The position numbers and the translations under genes were made by a program. 64,000 nucleotides of DNA from Fodinicola feengrottensis. Its GTDB lineage: Bacteria > Actinomycetota > Actinomycetes > Mycobacteriales > HKI-0501. Location: NCBI RefSeq assembly GCF_010993775.1, contig NZ_WOTO01000017.1:62001-126000 (forward strand). Direction: 5' to 3'. Below, in pieces: positions 1 through 10,915 of the stretch. Position 1 is the stretch's first letter, and every line of letters begins with the position of its first letter. Under the pieces are notes generated by a model. The model saw only the letters and a list, made by a program, of their open reading frames with translations. It was not told the origin of the DNA and ran no database searches.

Positions 1-3000
1 GCAATCGTACTCGCCATTCCGGCTACCGGATCACCAACCGCCACTTATTCATCGGTGGGCGCTCATTCCACCGGCAGCTCGACACACAGCACGGCGAGCG
101 CCCCATTGGCTCCGTCGCACGCTTCGCCGGAGGCGACGGCGATGACAGCCGCGCGAACAACCGGCAAACGCGTGGAGATGACCACGCTGCGTACCGAAAC
201 AGGCGAGGTGTTCGCCAATCCGGACGGCACGAAGACGCTCGAACAACACGCCGTACCGGTACGGGTACGACGCGGCAGCAGTTGGGTGGCGCCCGACACC
301 ACGCTGCATAAACTGCCAGACGGAACGATCCGGCCAGCGGCCACCGTCACACCGATTGTCCTTACCGGAGGCGGAAGCACCTCCCTGCTGACCCTCGGCA
401 ATCCAAACGCGCACATCCAGCTGGGATGGTCGGGCCGCCTTCCCACACCCGTACTGGCCGGCGACACCGCCACCTATCCGAACGTCCTGCCCGGTGTGGA
501 TCTCCAGGTGCAGGTTTACGCCGACGGCGGCTTCTCGCACCTGTTGGTCGTACGAAATCGGGCCGCCGCGGTAAATCCGGCATTAACCTCGCTTAGCTAT
601 CCGATGACCGCGACCGGGCTTTCCCTGACCAGAAAACCAGACGGAACGACGATTGCGGCCGACAGTTCCGGCAAGGTCGTGTTCAGCTCAGCCACACCGA
701 ACATGTGGGACACGCCACCGGCTCCCACCACTGCCGACCAGAAAGCTGCCGCGGCGGCACTCGGCGGGCTGCCGGCCCCTCGGCACGCACCGGTCGCGCT
801 CACTTTAAGTGGCGGCGGTTTGGTCAAGCAGGCAGTCAAAGCCGGCACGGCCCCTTCGCGAAACTACGCATTCCAAGTGTCACCGGACAAAACCATGCTG
901 ACCAATCCTGCGGCCCACTTTCCGCTCTATATCGACCCATCACTCAGCGGTGGAATGATCCGCTGGCTGCACGTGAGCAATGGGATGGGGAACCAGTCGG
1001 GCGGAACTACGATCGCAGCGACGGTGGCGCGAAGGTTGGCTATGCATGGGGCTGCTCCAGCTACATCTATCGGTCGATGTTCCAGTTCTCCACCGTGAAC
1101 GGCGCCCAGACCATTGCCGGCAGCCAGATCACCGACGCGAAGATGTTTGTCAACCTCACCTGGAGTCCGACCAGCGGCGCCGCCCCCGGTCGACCTCTTC
1201 CAGCTGCCGGACCTGGATCCCAATGCCGCACTCGACTGGGACAACACCGGCGGCTATTGGGGTTCCTATCTCGACGAGCGGTCCGCGGCCGCGCACAACA
1301 CCACGACTCCGATGTCATTCCTTGGCGACAACCTGAAAAACAGCGTACAAGCGGTGGCGAACAGCCGAGCCACCTCGATCTCGCTGGGGCTGAAGGCGCC
1401 AAATGAGAGCGGCTGCAACAGTGCCAGCGAATCCCAGTGGAAGAAATTCGACCCAGCCTCCGCGGTCATGTCCATCACGTACAACAATCCGCCGCGAGTC
1501 CCGCGCGGACTGAATCTCGTACGGCCGATGCCCTGCGGAACCGCGACAGCACCGACCGCGATTGACACCGCCTCCCCGCAGTTCGCCGCCACCGGAGACG
1601 ATCCCGACGCCGGCGACTCCATTACCACTACGCTGCAGATTCTCAATTCATCAGGAGCCGTTGTCTACCAGGACCACGTGGGTCCGACAGTCAGCGGTGC
1701 GTCATTTTCGTGGGCACCGGTGCCCGCCGCGACCCTCGGCGAAAACACGGTTTATCACTATCACGCCTTTACCACCGACGCCGTGGTCCAAGGACCCTCC
1801 ACTGACGACTGCTATTTTCTCGTCGACTCGGTGAGTCCGAACGTTCCGCAGATCCAATCGACCGACTATCCGAATGGCTCGGCGGTCATTCCGGCCCGTA
1901 CGGTCGGCAAGGTGACCTTCAGTCCGGCCACTGGCGACACCGATGTCGCCGCGTACAACTACGGTTTCTCACGTGACAAGGTGAACGAGCGCGTCAACGC
2001 CGCCACCGACGGCACCGCGACCGTGCCGATCACCGTCACCCCGCCAACCACTGGCCTGCCGACGGCCCGGCTTTACGTGCAGGCCGTCGACAGGGCCGGC
2101 AACGTCAGCGACGTCAGCGACGGCTGGCTGTTGGTGGCACTGCGCAACAGCACGGTAAAACACGTACGCGGCGACACCAACGGTGACGGGAAAGCGGACG
2201 TGACCGCGGTTTTCGACCAAGGCTTCGGAAGTACGTCCGTGTGGAACGTCACGTCTGGAGGCAGCGGCTTCGTCAACGGCGTGATGGGCTGGCACAGCAA
2301 CGAAGGCGGCGGCTTCGCGCTCTATCGCACTCGTACGGTCCAGGGTGACTTCGATGGCGACGGCAAAACGGACATGGCGATCTTCCGGGAGGGCTCCGGC
2401 CGGCAGATCTGGCTCTATTTGCTGATGTCCGACGGCCTCGGCTACAACGCGATGCCATACTCGTGGACCAGCGGACCGAACGGCTTCCCACTGAGCACCG
2501 CCCGGATCGTCAGCGGTGACGTGGACGGCGACGGCAAGACCGACCTGGTGGTCCAGAACGCCAACGCCGACGGCACCTGGCAGGCGCTGGTTTTCCTGGC
2601 CTCCAACAATTTTTCTCCGCACCGGCCAACTGGGGCATGTCCGCGGCCGGCACCACCTGGGCGCAGAGCAGCCCGCTGATCGGCGACATGAACGGCGACG
2701 GCAAAGCCGACCTGATGAGTATGCGCAGCCTCGGTAACTGCCAGACCGAGGTCGACCTCTACACTTCCACCGGCACCTCCTTTTCCGCCGCCAGCAAGGT
2801 CTACGACTCCGGCGCGAACGGATTCTGCTGGGAGAAGGCCAAACCAGTGGTGGCCGATGTCAACGGCGACGGCAAGGACGACATTGTCGCGCTCTACGAA
2901 TACGCGGCAACCGACTACGGCTTGACCGTCTTCCAGTCCTCCGGTACCAGCCTGACGAGTTCCTCCTGGCTGCGCCGCAGCGGTGCGACGGACCTGTCCC

Positions 3001-4115
3001 AGGCCATCTTCACCGCCGGTGACTATGACGGAGACGGCAAAGCCGACGCGGCGATCGTCCTTGGCGGCGGCGCGGCCGGACACCAACAGGTTTACAGCTT
3101 CCATTCCACCGGAACATCGTTCGCTGATTCCACCCTCGGGTGGGATGGTGAGGTAGATGCTTCGGCCGGGCCGAAGTTCGACCTGGAACACCGAGAATAC
3201 GAGCTGGTCAACCGTAACAGCGGCAAGTGCCTGAATGTTTCGCACGTGAGCCTGGACAATGGCGCACCTTTTATCCAATACACCTGCCTGCCGGTCGACC
3301 TGAACGCCCGGTTCCGGCTCGATTCCATCGGCGGCACAGACCAATACAGCATCATGCCGATGCACAGCCAAAACAAGTGCGCGGATGTGGTCAACGGCAG
3401 CCAGGACGACAACGTCCAGGTCCAGCAGTATGACTGCGGCGCCGGCAATGGTGAGCCGTTCGCCTGGCAGCAGGTGAAAATCGAGTACGTCGAAGGGGCC
3501 AGCTCCGACACGGTCGTACAACTACGGTTCGCGCACAGTGGAAAGTGCGCCACTGTCGCCAATGCCGGCCTCGACGACTACGATCTGGTGCAGCAGGACA
3601 CCTGCGGTCAGGCTTCGAACCAGCAGTGGATTCTGCGCCCGACGTACAACGCCACCCAACTCGGCGAGAACGGCACCGCCCGCTACCGGATCGAGACCGA
3701 CACCAATCACAACATGGTGCTGGACGTGACAAACTGCCAGCAACAAGATGGCGGCGACGTACGAATGTGGGACTGGGTGCCGGGAAGTCCGTGCCAGGGC
3801 TGGGAACTACAGAGCCTCGGCGACGACGTTTACCGAATTATCGACCCGGACGCCAACAAACCACTGGATATCACCGGCTGCTCGAAACTGCCACATGGCG
3901 AAGTCGCCATCTGGACGGACGGAGAATGACGCGGACGACTGTCAACTCTGGCGGATCGAGCCCAGCGGCACCACCGGCAGCTACAACGTGTCCTCACTCG
4001 GCACCCGGCCTTTCGATGGACGTCGCCGGCTGCGACGCCAACCCCGGCGCCGACGTGATCACCTGGACGTACTGGGGCGGGCCCCTGCCAGCGCTGGTAT
4101 TTCAAGAAGCTCTAA
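1..4115 (+). CDS. Secreted FG-GAP/VCBS repeat protein with ricin-type lectin tail, 5' partial, frame-broken
   Basis: The frame is open from base 1, so the start and signal peptide lie before the window. The first ~330 residues resemble the N-terminal part of actinobacterial wall-associated RHS/DNRLRE proteins. Fibronectin/Ig-like sequence follows, then six calcium-binding FG-GAP loops of the type GDxxGDGKxD (about 2170, 2344, 2515, 2683, 2853 and 3019), spaced near 57 residues. From ~3190 to the end there are ricin-B trefoil repeats (SGKCLNV, QQW and CQRWYFKKL, ending TAA at 4113-4115). Similarity crosses frames at ~980, ~1185, ~2610, ~3925, ~4010 and ~4080; the pieces join into one protein of about 1,370 residues. 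Probable role: extracellular carbohydrate binding or adhesion. No catalytic domain is recognised. The breaks are either sequencing indels or a pseudogene. Confidence 0.8.
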
Positions 4116-4121
4116 ACCCAC

Positions 4122-4183
4122 CGCGAAGGTGACGTTGCAGGGATGGAATGCCCATTTTTCCACCCCACAACGTCACCTTCGCG
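4122..4183. terminator. Bidirectional stem-loop terminator
   Basis: Perfect 16-base arms CGCGAAGGTGACGTTG and CAACGTCACCTTCGCG enclose a partly paired interior with a TTTTT run. It sits exactly between the stop of the lectin protein (4115) and the stop of the convergent lysozyme gene (4207), so it can serve both strands. Confidence 0.75.
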
Positions 4184-4206
4184 TGGATCCTGCTGAACGT
4201 ACGGCA

Positions 4207-4979
4207 TCAGCCGCCGTTGATCATCCGGCCGAGGCCGGCGCTGTCGCCATTGAAGACATCCAGGTCGGTGTTGCCAGATGTGCCGGGAACGCTGCCGGTC
4301 GAGGTCCACTGCCAGAACGTGTAGACGCCGAAGCCGCTGGGCATTGTGGGGCTGGAACCGCCCCAACTGGCCGCCCAGAGCGGATTGGTGGCGGCGAAGG
4401 CGTTGCTGCCGCCGGTGCACGGGTCCCACCAGCCCTTACTTGTATAGATCACCGCGTCCCGGGTGGTCACCGCCTTGTATTCGGTGGTGAAATCCCGAAT
4501 CCACTGCACCACCATCTGAGCCTGGCTCTTGCCATAGCACGTGGCATGGCCACTGCGGGATTCCAAGTCGACCGCGCCCGGCAAGGTCAGCCCATCTCGC
4601 GACCATCTTCCACCGTGCGCAAGGAAATAGTCAGCCTGTGCAGTGCCTGTGGAGGCGTCCGGGATGGCGAAATGGTACGCGCCGCGAGGGACTCCAGCGT
4701 TGTACGCGCCGACGTAGTTCGCGCCGAAAGTCCCGTCGATGAAGTTAAGGTTCTCGGTGGCTTTGACATACGCGAACTGTTGCCCGCTGGCTTTCACCGA
4801 GCTCCAGTTCACTGGCGGATTGTTGTTGGACACGTCCAATCCCGGCGGCCCGCCCAGCGCGCGGCGGCGGCCGGCTGGGCCGGGATCGCCATGATCAGCC
4901 CGGCGGCGGCCACCACGAGCCAGCGCAGGACGGTTTTGCCTCGACGGTACGCAGGCGCGACTGCAGTGGACATTCGCAT
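4207..4979 (-). CDS. Secreted GH25 family lysozyme
   Basis: This is a 1,4-beta-N-acetylmuramidase of the GH25 (Chalaropsis-type) family, cleaving peptidoglycan outside the cell. The mature domain begins GLDVSNNN and carries the catalytic strand AVDLES and the late AVIYTSKGWW and NPLWAASW motifs typical of GH25. The start is taken at ATG 4979, behind a GAGGAATGGGG ribosome site; it gives an N terminus with positive charge, a hydrophobic core (WLVVAAGLIMAIP) and a PAAAA cleavage region. A one-base frame change near 4855, directly after the signal peptide, separates it from the catalytic domain. About 257 residues in total. There is no cell-wall-binding repeat. Confidence 0.85.
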
Positions 4980-5049
4980 CCCCATTCCTCAGGTTAGGCG
5001 GTGTGCCCTTGACGTACTCCTGAATCACAGGGAAAACAAATGACATCTG

Positions 5050-5984
5050 TCAGAAAGCGCTGATTTGACACGCGTGCGAGCGAATCCGGCGGTGCCGCAG
5101 CCGGGCCACCGGCCGCGGCGGGCGCGACGAGCGGCGGTGCCGGCCAGCGGCCTGCTCGGCGGCGAGCAGCCTCTCCGCGGCGCCGGCCACCGCGGCCGCG
5201 GACGTCGGCCGATGCCGGGGATCCTTGCGTAGCAAGGAAGTCACCAACCGGCGCAGCGGTGCCGGTACGGTCAGCGGCAGCATCGGCGGATCCTCCTCGA
5301 CGTGCGCCTTCACGGTGCTGGTCTGGGTGTCGCGTACGAACGGTGGCTCACCCGTCAGGCACGCGTACGCCACGGCGCCGAGCGAGTAGAGGTCGGACGC
5401 GGGCGTGGTCTGCTCGCCACGGGCCTGTTCCGGGCTGAGATAGGTGGCGGTGCCGGTGATCTGGCCGGGTCCGCTGACTGGCGACTCGTCGACTGCCTGC
5501 GCGGCCGAAATCGGCGATCTTCACGGCGACTTCGGCGGCGATCAACAGATTGGACGGCTTGATGTCGCGATGCACGACCCCGGCATCGTGGATGGCCTGC
5601 AGCGCCTCCGCGACCTGACAGACGATGCCCGAGCGTACGGCTGCCGCCCACCGGCCCCTGCACCCCAAGCTCGCCGGCCAGCGTCGGCCCGTCGACCAGC
5701 TCCATCGCGAGGTACGGCACCTCGTCGCCCTCGCTGTAGTCGTACACCTGCACGACGCCGGGATGGTGAACACGCGCTGCCGCCCGCGCCTCCCGGCGGA
5801 ACCAGTCCAGGCACTGCTCGTCGGCCGAACAGGCCTCATGCAGCAGTTTCACCGCCACCTGCCGGCCGAGCCGGCTGTCCACCGACTGCCACACCTCGGC
5901 CATCCCGCCGCTGCCGACACGCCGGGCGAGCCGATAGCGACCCGCCACCAGGTCCCCCCCCTTCGCGGCTCTCGTTGCCGGCAC
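5050..5984 (-). CDS. Serine/threonine protein kinase, frame-broken
   Basis: Eukaryote-like Hanks kinase. Seen in order: glycine loop GSGGMAEVW, the ATP-binding lysine in VAVKLL, catalytic loop HRDIKPSN, DFG, and the activation/P+1 region YLSPEQARGE. These lie in three frames joined at ~5650 and ~5500. The protein is about 311 residues and ends soon after the kinase domain in a basic tail; no transmembrane segment or PASTA repeat is present, so it is probably cytoplasmic. The start is GTG 5984 behind AAAGGGG. No substrate can be inferred from the neighbours (a lysozyme gene downstream, a TetR gene upstream). Confidence 0.85.
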
Positions 5985-6120
5985 GCGCCACCCCTTTCAG
6001 CGAAGCCTCGCCTTCGCTCTGGGGGTTCCCGCCAACCGGCCGGGTCAAACCTCACAGCTCGAATCTGCCGCTATCGCTGATCGGTCGATCGATCGTCGTC
6101 CCGCCGAACCGCCCGGTGGT

Positions 6121-6676
6121 TCACGCGGACGCGAGCAAGCCGAGGATGCCGTCCACAGCAACGGTGAATGGCTCGGCCGAGCCGGCCGCGCGGGCCAGCA
6201 CATAGCCGCCCTGCAGGACCGCGACGACCGCGGTGGCGGTCGCGGCGGGATCGAGCGTCGCGGCTATCTCGCCCTGGTCACGCCCCTGCGCCAGCACCTC
6301 GGCGAGGCGCCCGCGCAGCCACCGCAACGTCTCGTCGACCGGCTGGCGCAGGGAGTCGTCGGCGATGATCTCCGGGTCTGGGTGAGGCCGCCGATCGCAC
6401 AGCCCTTGAGCACGTCCCGCTCGCGGCGGAGATAGCCGGTGATCCGCTCCATCGCCGTCCCGGGCCTGGAAAGCTGAGCGTCGATCTGCGCGCGCATCTG
6501 CGCCGGGTACGGCTGATCGCGGCGCGAGCCAGGTCCGGCTTGCCGTCGAAATGGTGATACATGCTGCCCTGGCCGACACCAGAACGCTGCTGGATCGCTT
6601 TCGGGCTGGTGCCGACATATCCGCGCTCCCACAGCAGTTCGCGGGTGCTTTCGATCAGGCGCTCGGACGTACTCAT
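6121..6676 (-). CDS. TetR family transcriptional regulator, frame-broken
   Basis: The N terminus MSTSERLIESTRELLWERGY followed by a SYHHF-like MYHHFDGKPDL segment is a TetR helix-turn-helix. The effector domain continues in two other frames (breaks near 6510 and 6385), with RITGYLRRERDVLKGCAIG and a C terminus ending GILGLLASA, typical of the AcrR/NemR group with a TetR_C domain. A GTG at 6685 is an alternative start. A perfect palindrome sits immediately upstream (6688-6703), so autoregulation is likely. Confidence 0.8.
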
Positions 6677-6687
6677 GACGGCCACTA

Positions 6688-6703
6688 TACCTACCAGTAG
6701 GTA
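6688..6703. promoter_or_regulatory. Palindromic operator upstream of the TetR gene
   Basis: TACCTAC-CA-GTAGGTA is a perfect 7+7 base palindrome, 12 bases before the ATG at 6676. Its position and symmetry are those of a TetR-family self-operator. Confidence 0.6.
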
Positions 6704-6714
6704 CAGGCGTCACC

Positions 6715-7301
6715 TCAGCGCAGCAGCGGAAGCAGAAAAGTGGTCGCGAAGGCGCGGAGATCCTCTTCGGTATCCAGCGGGATGTGGCCGCGGGGCGCGA
6801 AAAGAACAGACAGGCCGAGCCGAACCATCACCTCGGCGGTCGCCTCCGGGTCGGCCAGGCCCAGCGGCTCCGGGGTGTCCATCAGCTGCGCGACCAGCAA
6901 CAATCGGATCGCCGCGAGAGCGCCCTCGGAATCCACCGTCAAATAAGGAAGAGTCGTCTCCGGCTCGGAGGCCAGCAGCTTGGTCAGCAGGGAGTCGTCC
7001 CTGGCCAGCCGTACGCCGGCCACGAAACCCTCCACTACCCGTTCCTGGACCGTCGGCAAACTGGCCACTCGCCGGGTGACGTGCTCCATCATCCGGCTCA
7101 CCTCGCGTACGGCCACTACCCGTACCAACTCCGGTTTGTTCGCGAAGCGCCGATAGATGGTGGCGCGGGCCAGACCGGCCCGCCGGGCCACGTTCTCCAC
7201 ACTGGTGCGTTTCAGGCCGTAGTCACGCAGCTCCGCGAGCGCCGCGTCCAGGATCCGGGCGGTCAGCTCTCGTCGTCGGCGGGTGCGTCGTACGAGTTCA
7301 T
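6715..7301 (-). CDS. TetR family regulator, divergent from the P450 operon
   Basis: The helix-turn-helix is clear: ELTARILDAALAELRDYG, then TSVENVARRAGLARATIYRRF. A long all-helical C-terminal domain follows, ending FATTFLLPLLR. The open frame itself extends upstream into the P450 promoter, which is implausible. The likely start is ATG 7301 (MNSYDAPADDE), which is one frame off and needs a single indel near 7265. It is transcribed away from the P450 gene with about 85 bases between them, so it probably represses that operon in response to a lipophilic ligand. Confidence 0.8.
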
Positions 7302-7336
7302 GGGGGTCCGAGCATATCGGATCGACCAGCCTCTTG

Positions 7337-7366
7337 ATACAGAGAGACAAAGTTTGATATCTGTAT
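7337..7366. promoter_or_regulatory. Inverted repeat between TetR and P450 genes
   Basis: Arms ATACAGA (7337-7343) and TCTGTAT (7360-7366) flank a second small dyad CAAA-G-TTTG (7348-7356) with almost the same centre. It lies in the divergent promoter region, ~20 bases upstream of the P450 start, as expected for the operator of the adjacent TetR protein. Confidence 0.5.
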
Positions 7367-7386
7367 ACGAGAGGAAGGTGGCGACG

Positions 7387-9533
7387 ATGACGGCGACAGC
7401 TGTTCCTTCGACCCGGCCGCAGCCGGACCTGATGACGCTCGCGTTCTGGGTTCGGCCGCAAGCGGAGCGGCTGGCGGCTTTCGCGCGACTACGCGCCGAG
7501 CCCGAACCGGCCTTTTTCGACATCCCCAAAGTGCCCTTGTTCCCTTCTGGCACTGGGGCGTACGCGCTGGTCACGCACGCCGACGTGACCGAGGCCAGCC
7601 ACCGTCCGAAGCTGTTCAGCAACGAGCCGACGGCCAACGCGATGGTCGATATGCCGCGCTGGCTCGCGCCGTACTTCGGCTCGATGATCAACATGGACGA
7701 CCCGCGGCACGCGCAAATCCGCCGGGTGGTGGCGCAGGCGTTCACCCCGCGCACGCTGGAGAACATCGAACCGGACCTGCAACGGCGGGCGACCCGGATC
7801 GTCGACGACCTGATCGCCACCGGACCGCGTGACTTCGTCGAGCAGGTCGCCGCCCGGCTGCCGGTCGAGGTGATCTGCGACCTGCTCGGCATCCCGGAGC
7901 GCTACCACCGGCGGATTGTCAGCCGTACGAACGTGATCCTGGGCAACACCGATCCGGAGTACATCGGCCTGTCCCGAGACCGGCTGCTGGCCGGCACTGT
8001 CGGGCGCACCGAGATGATGTTCGCCTCAGCGCGGCTGATCCGGGCCGGGCGGGATCTTTTCGGGCTGGTGCGCAGGCTCGGCCAGGAGCGTCGACGACAG
8101 CCCACCAATGACGTGATTTCCCGGCTGGTGAACGCGAACGTCGACGGCGAGTCGCTGACCCCGCAGGAACTGGGATCGTTCTTCATCCTGTTGGTGGTCG
8201 CTGGCAACGAAACGACGCGGACCGCGCTCGCGCACGCCCTGCATCTGTTCACCATCCACCAGGATCAACGCGACCTGCTGCTGTCCAACTTCGACGGCCA
8301 CATCGCCGGCGCGGTCGAGGAAATCCTGCGGTATGCCACGCCGGTCATCCAGTTCCGTCGTACGGTCACGCAGGACTGCGACCTGAACGGCACGCAATTC
8401 CACGCCGGCGACAAGGTCGTCCTGTTCTACAACTCGGCTAACCGGGACGAAAGAGTATTCGAGGATCCAGACCGCTTCGACATCACCCGCTCCCCCAACC
8501 GGCACCGAGTTTCGGTGGCCCCGGCCCGCATTACTGCCTGGGCGCGCACCTGGCTCGCCGGGAAATCACCGTGCTGCTGCGAGAGGTTTTCACCCGGCTG
8601 CCGGATATTCGTACGGTCGGCGAGCCCGAGGCGCTGCTGTCGAACTTCATCAACGGCATAAAGCGGATGCCCTTCGATTTCACCAACCCGACTGGCGAGA
8701 CGGCACCACTGGGCCCGGATTCGTTGACCTGGCGGTATTTCGGCGACACCCGGATGCTGCTGGTCGGGCCCCGAGCCGGCGTGCTGCAGAACATGCTGCC
8801 CGCACTGGGCCAGGGCGTGCTGGATCATTCAGTCTTCTTCTCCGAGACCCTCGCTCGCCTGCGCCGCTCGGTCGGCCCGATCCTGAACACCGTCTACGGC
8901 GGTTCCCGGGCTCGCCAGACCGGGCACCAAGTGCGCGACTTTCACCTGAAGATCAAGGGCGAAATGCCGGACGGCACGCGATATCACGCGCTCGACCCAG
9001 AAACGTACTACTGGGCGCACGCCACGTTTCTGGACAACATGATCTACGGGATCGAGACCTTCGTTCGCCCCCTTTCGTTGACGGAGAAGGAGGAGATCTA
9101 TCGGGAGTCCAAGGTCTGGTTTCGGATGTACGGGGTGAGCGATCGCACAATGCCGGCTGACTGGACGGCTTTCCAGGCGTACTGGCAGAAGATGCTGGAC
9201 GACGGGATCGTGGCGCACAAAACGGCCCGCTACGGTGTCGGCTACGTGACCAAAGGGCTGCCGGCGCCACCGAAAATGCCGGGCTGGCTGTGGCGTACGG
9301 TCCGGCCGCCGGCCAATGCGGTGGCCGCGTTCCTCACCACCGGCGGGATGCCACCCTCCACCCGCGAACAACTCAAGCTGCCCTGGACAGCCGCCGACGA
9401 GCGGCGCTATCGACGCTTCGGGGCGCTGGTCCGGCGGACCGATCCGGTCTGGCGGTTGCTGCCCGAGGCCGTACGCTATCTCCCGCAGGCGCGAAAGGCT
9501 TTCGCCCGCGACGGCCATCCCAGGAGGTCCTGA
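7387..9533 (+). CDS. Cytochrome P450 fused to MpaB-type (DUF2236) oxygenase domain
   Basis: Starts at ATG 7387 behind GAGGAAGG. Residues 1 to ~400 are a bacterial class I P450: I-helix oxygen-binding AGNETTR, ExxR in EEILRYATP, and the haem loop FGGPGPHYCLG with ligand Cys at 8535-8537. A missing T near 8512, just before the haem loop, puts the rest in another frame. The P450 ends around SNFINGIKRMP and, with no stop, runs within ~15 residues into a DUF2236/MpaB domain (GPDSLTWRYFGDTRMLLVGP, then HALDPETYYWAHATFLDN), a family that includes haem-dependent latex-cleaving and fungal MpaB' oxygenases. About 715 residues. Aldehyde dehydrogenase and SDR genes follow in the operon, suggesting stepwise oxidation of a lipid-like substrate. 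The fusion needs confirmation because of the nearby indel. Confidence 0.8.
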
Positions 9534-10915
9534 TGCTGACCAAAGAAACGTCGTCGTCCATCGCCGATCGGGTCGGCGAGTTGCGAACGACGTTCCGCAG
9601 TGGTCGTACGAGACACCCTGCCTGGCGACTCGCGCAGCTCACCGCGCTGGAGCGGATGCTCACCGAGCGGGAAAGCGATTTCGCGCAGGCGCTGGAGAAA
9701 GACCTGGGCCGGTCGGCGGCCGAGTCCTGGCTGGTCGACCTGGCGCCGACCACGGCCGAGTCGGCGTTCGCCCGCGGGAACCTGCGAAAGTGGATGCGCG
9801 ACCAACGGGTGGGGCTGCCACTTGGCGCACTTCCGGGCCGTGCCTGGTATGCGTACGAGCCACTGGGGACGGTCCTGATCATCGGGCCGTGGAACTATCC
9901 GGTGCACCTCACGCTCGCGCCGCTGGTCGGTGCGCTCGCGGCCGGCAACACCGTGATCCTCAAGCCGTCCGAGCACGCCCCACACGTCAGCACGGCTTTG
10001 GCCCGGCTGGTCCCGGAATATCTCGACCCGACCGCCGTCACCGTGGTGGAAGGAGCCGTCGCCGAGACACAGGAACTGATCGATCAGGCTCTGGACCACG
10101 TCTTCTTCACCGGTGGACCGGAAATCGGCAAGGCCGTGATGGCCGCGGCCGCTCCACACCTCACTCCGGTGACGCTGGAGCTGGGCGGCAAGAGCCCGGT
10201 GATTGTGACCGCGGACGCCAACATCGCGGTCGCGGCCAAGCGGATCGCGTGGGCGAAGCTGATGAATTCCGGCCAGACCTGCATCGCACCGGACTACCTG
10301 CTGGTCGAAGAACCCGTACGAGACCAACTGGTCGACAAGATCGCCGCCGCGATCACGGCTTTCCGTACGGATGATGGCAAAGGCGTGCCGCTGGCCACCG
10401 ACCGGCAGGCGACCAGGCTGAAACGTCTCCTGGACAGTTCTGGCGGCCGTACGGTCACCGGCGGCACCCTGGACTCCTCGACTCGCCGGTGTGAGCCGAC
10501 GATCATCGTCGATCCGGACCATGATTCCGCGGTGATGACCGAGGAGATCTTCGGGCCGATCCTGCCGGTTCTCACCGTCGACTCGCTCGACACCGCCATT
10601 GATTTCGTACGTCAGCGACCTAAACCGCTGGCCGCGTACCTCTTCTCGTCTTCCAAACAGGCGCAGCGGCGAGTGCTCGCCGAGGTGAGCAACGGCGGGA
10701 CGGTCATCAACCACCTGATGTTCCACGTGCTGGTCAGCCAGTTGCCGTTCGGTGGGGTAGGCGTCAGCGGCATGGGCAGCTACCACGGCAAATGGGGATT
10801 CGAGACGTTCAGCCACCGCAAATCGGTGCTACGCAAGCCCATCTGGCCCGACCTCGCCGTTCTTTATCCGCCGTACACGGAAAGCAAGCTGCGGATGCTG
10901 CGGAGGTTCATGTGA
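9533..10915 (+). CDS. NAD(P)-dependent aldehyde dehydrogenase
   Basis: Intact at 460 residues. It carries GPWNYPVHL, KPSEHAP, FTGGPEIGK, the catalytic-glutamate motif LELGGKSP, the catalytic Cys in NSGQTCIAPDY and EEIFGPILP. The short length and C-terminal SHRKSVL place it in the class 3/coniferyl-aldehyde type, which oxidises aliphatic or aromatic aldehydes to acids. The start ATG 9533 overlaps the stop of the P450 fusion (TGATG) behind AGGAGG, so translation is coupled. It probably oxidises an aldehyde arising from the upstream oxygenase. Confidence 0.93.
   Translation: MLTKETSSSIADRVGELRTTFRSGRTRHPAWRLAQLTALERMLTERESDFAQALEKDLGRSAAESWLVDLAPTTAESAFARGNLRKWMRDQRVGLPLGALPGRAWYAYEPLGTVLIIGPWNYPVHLTLAPLVGALAAGNTVILKPSEHAPHVSTALARLVPEYLDPTAVTVVEGAVAETQELIDQALDHVFFTGGPEIGKAVMAAAAPHLTPVTLELGGKSPVIVTADANIAVAAKRIAWAKLMNSGQTCIAPDYLLVEEPVRDQLVDKIAAAITAFRTDDGKGVPLATDRQATRLKRLLDSSGGRTVTGGTLDSSTRRCEPTIIVDPDHDSAVMTEEIFGPILPVLTVDSLDTAIDFVRQRPKPLAAYLFSSSKQAQRRVLAEVSNGGTVINHLMFHVLVSQLPFGGVGVSGMGSYHGKWGFETFSHRKSVLRKPIWPDLAVLYPPYTESKLRMLRRFM

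Noticed and set aside
9290-9532. Upstream extension of the aldehyde dehydrogenase frame
   Set aside because: It overlaps the end of the DUF2236 domain in another frame; the ATG at 9533 has the AGGAGG site and matches the family N terminus.
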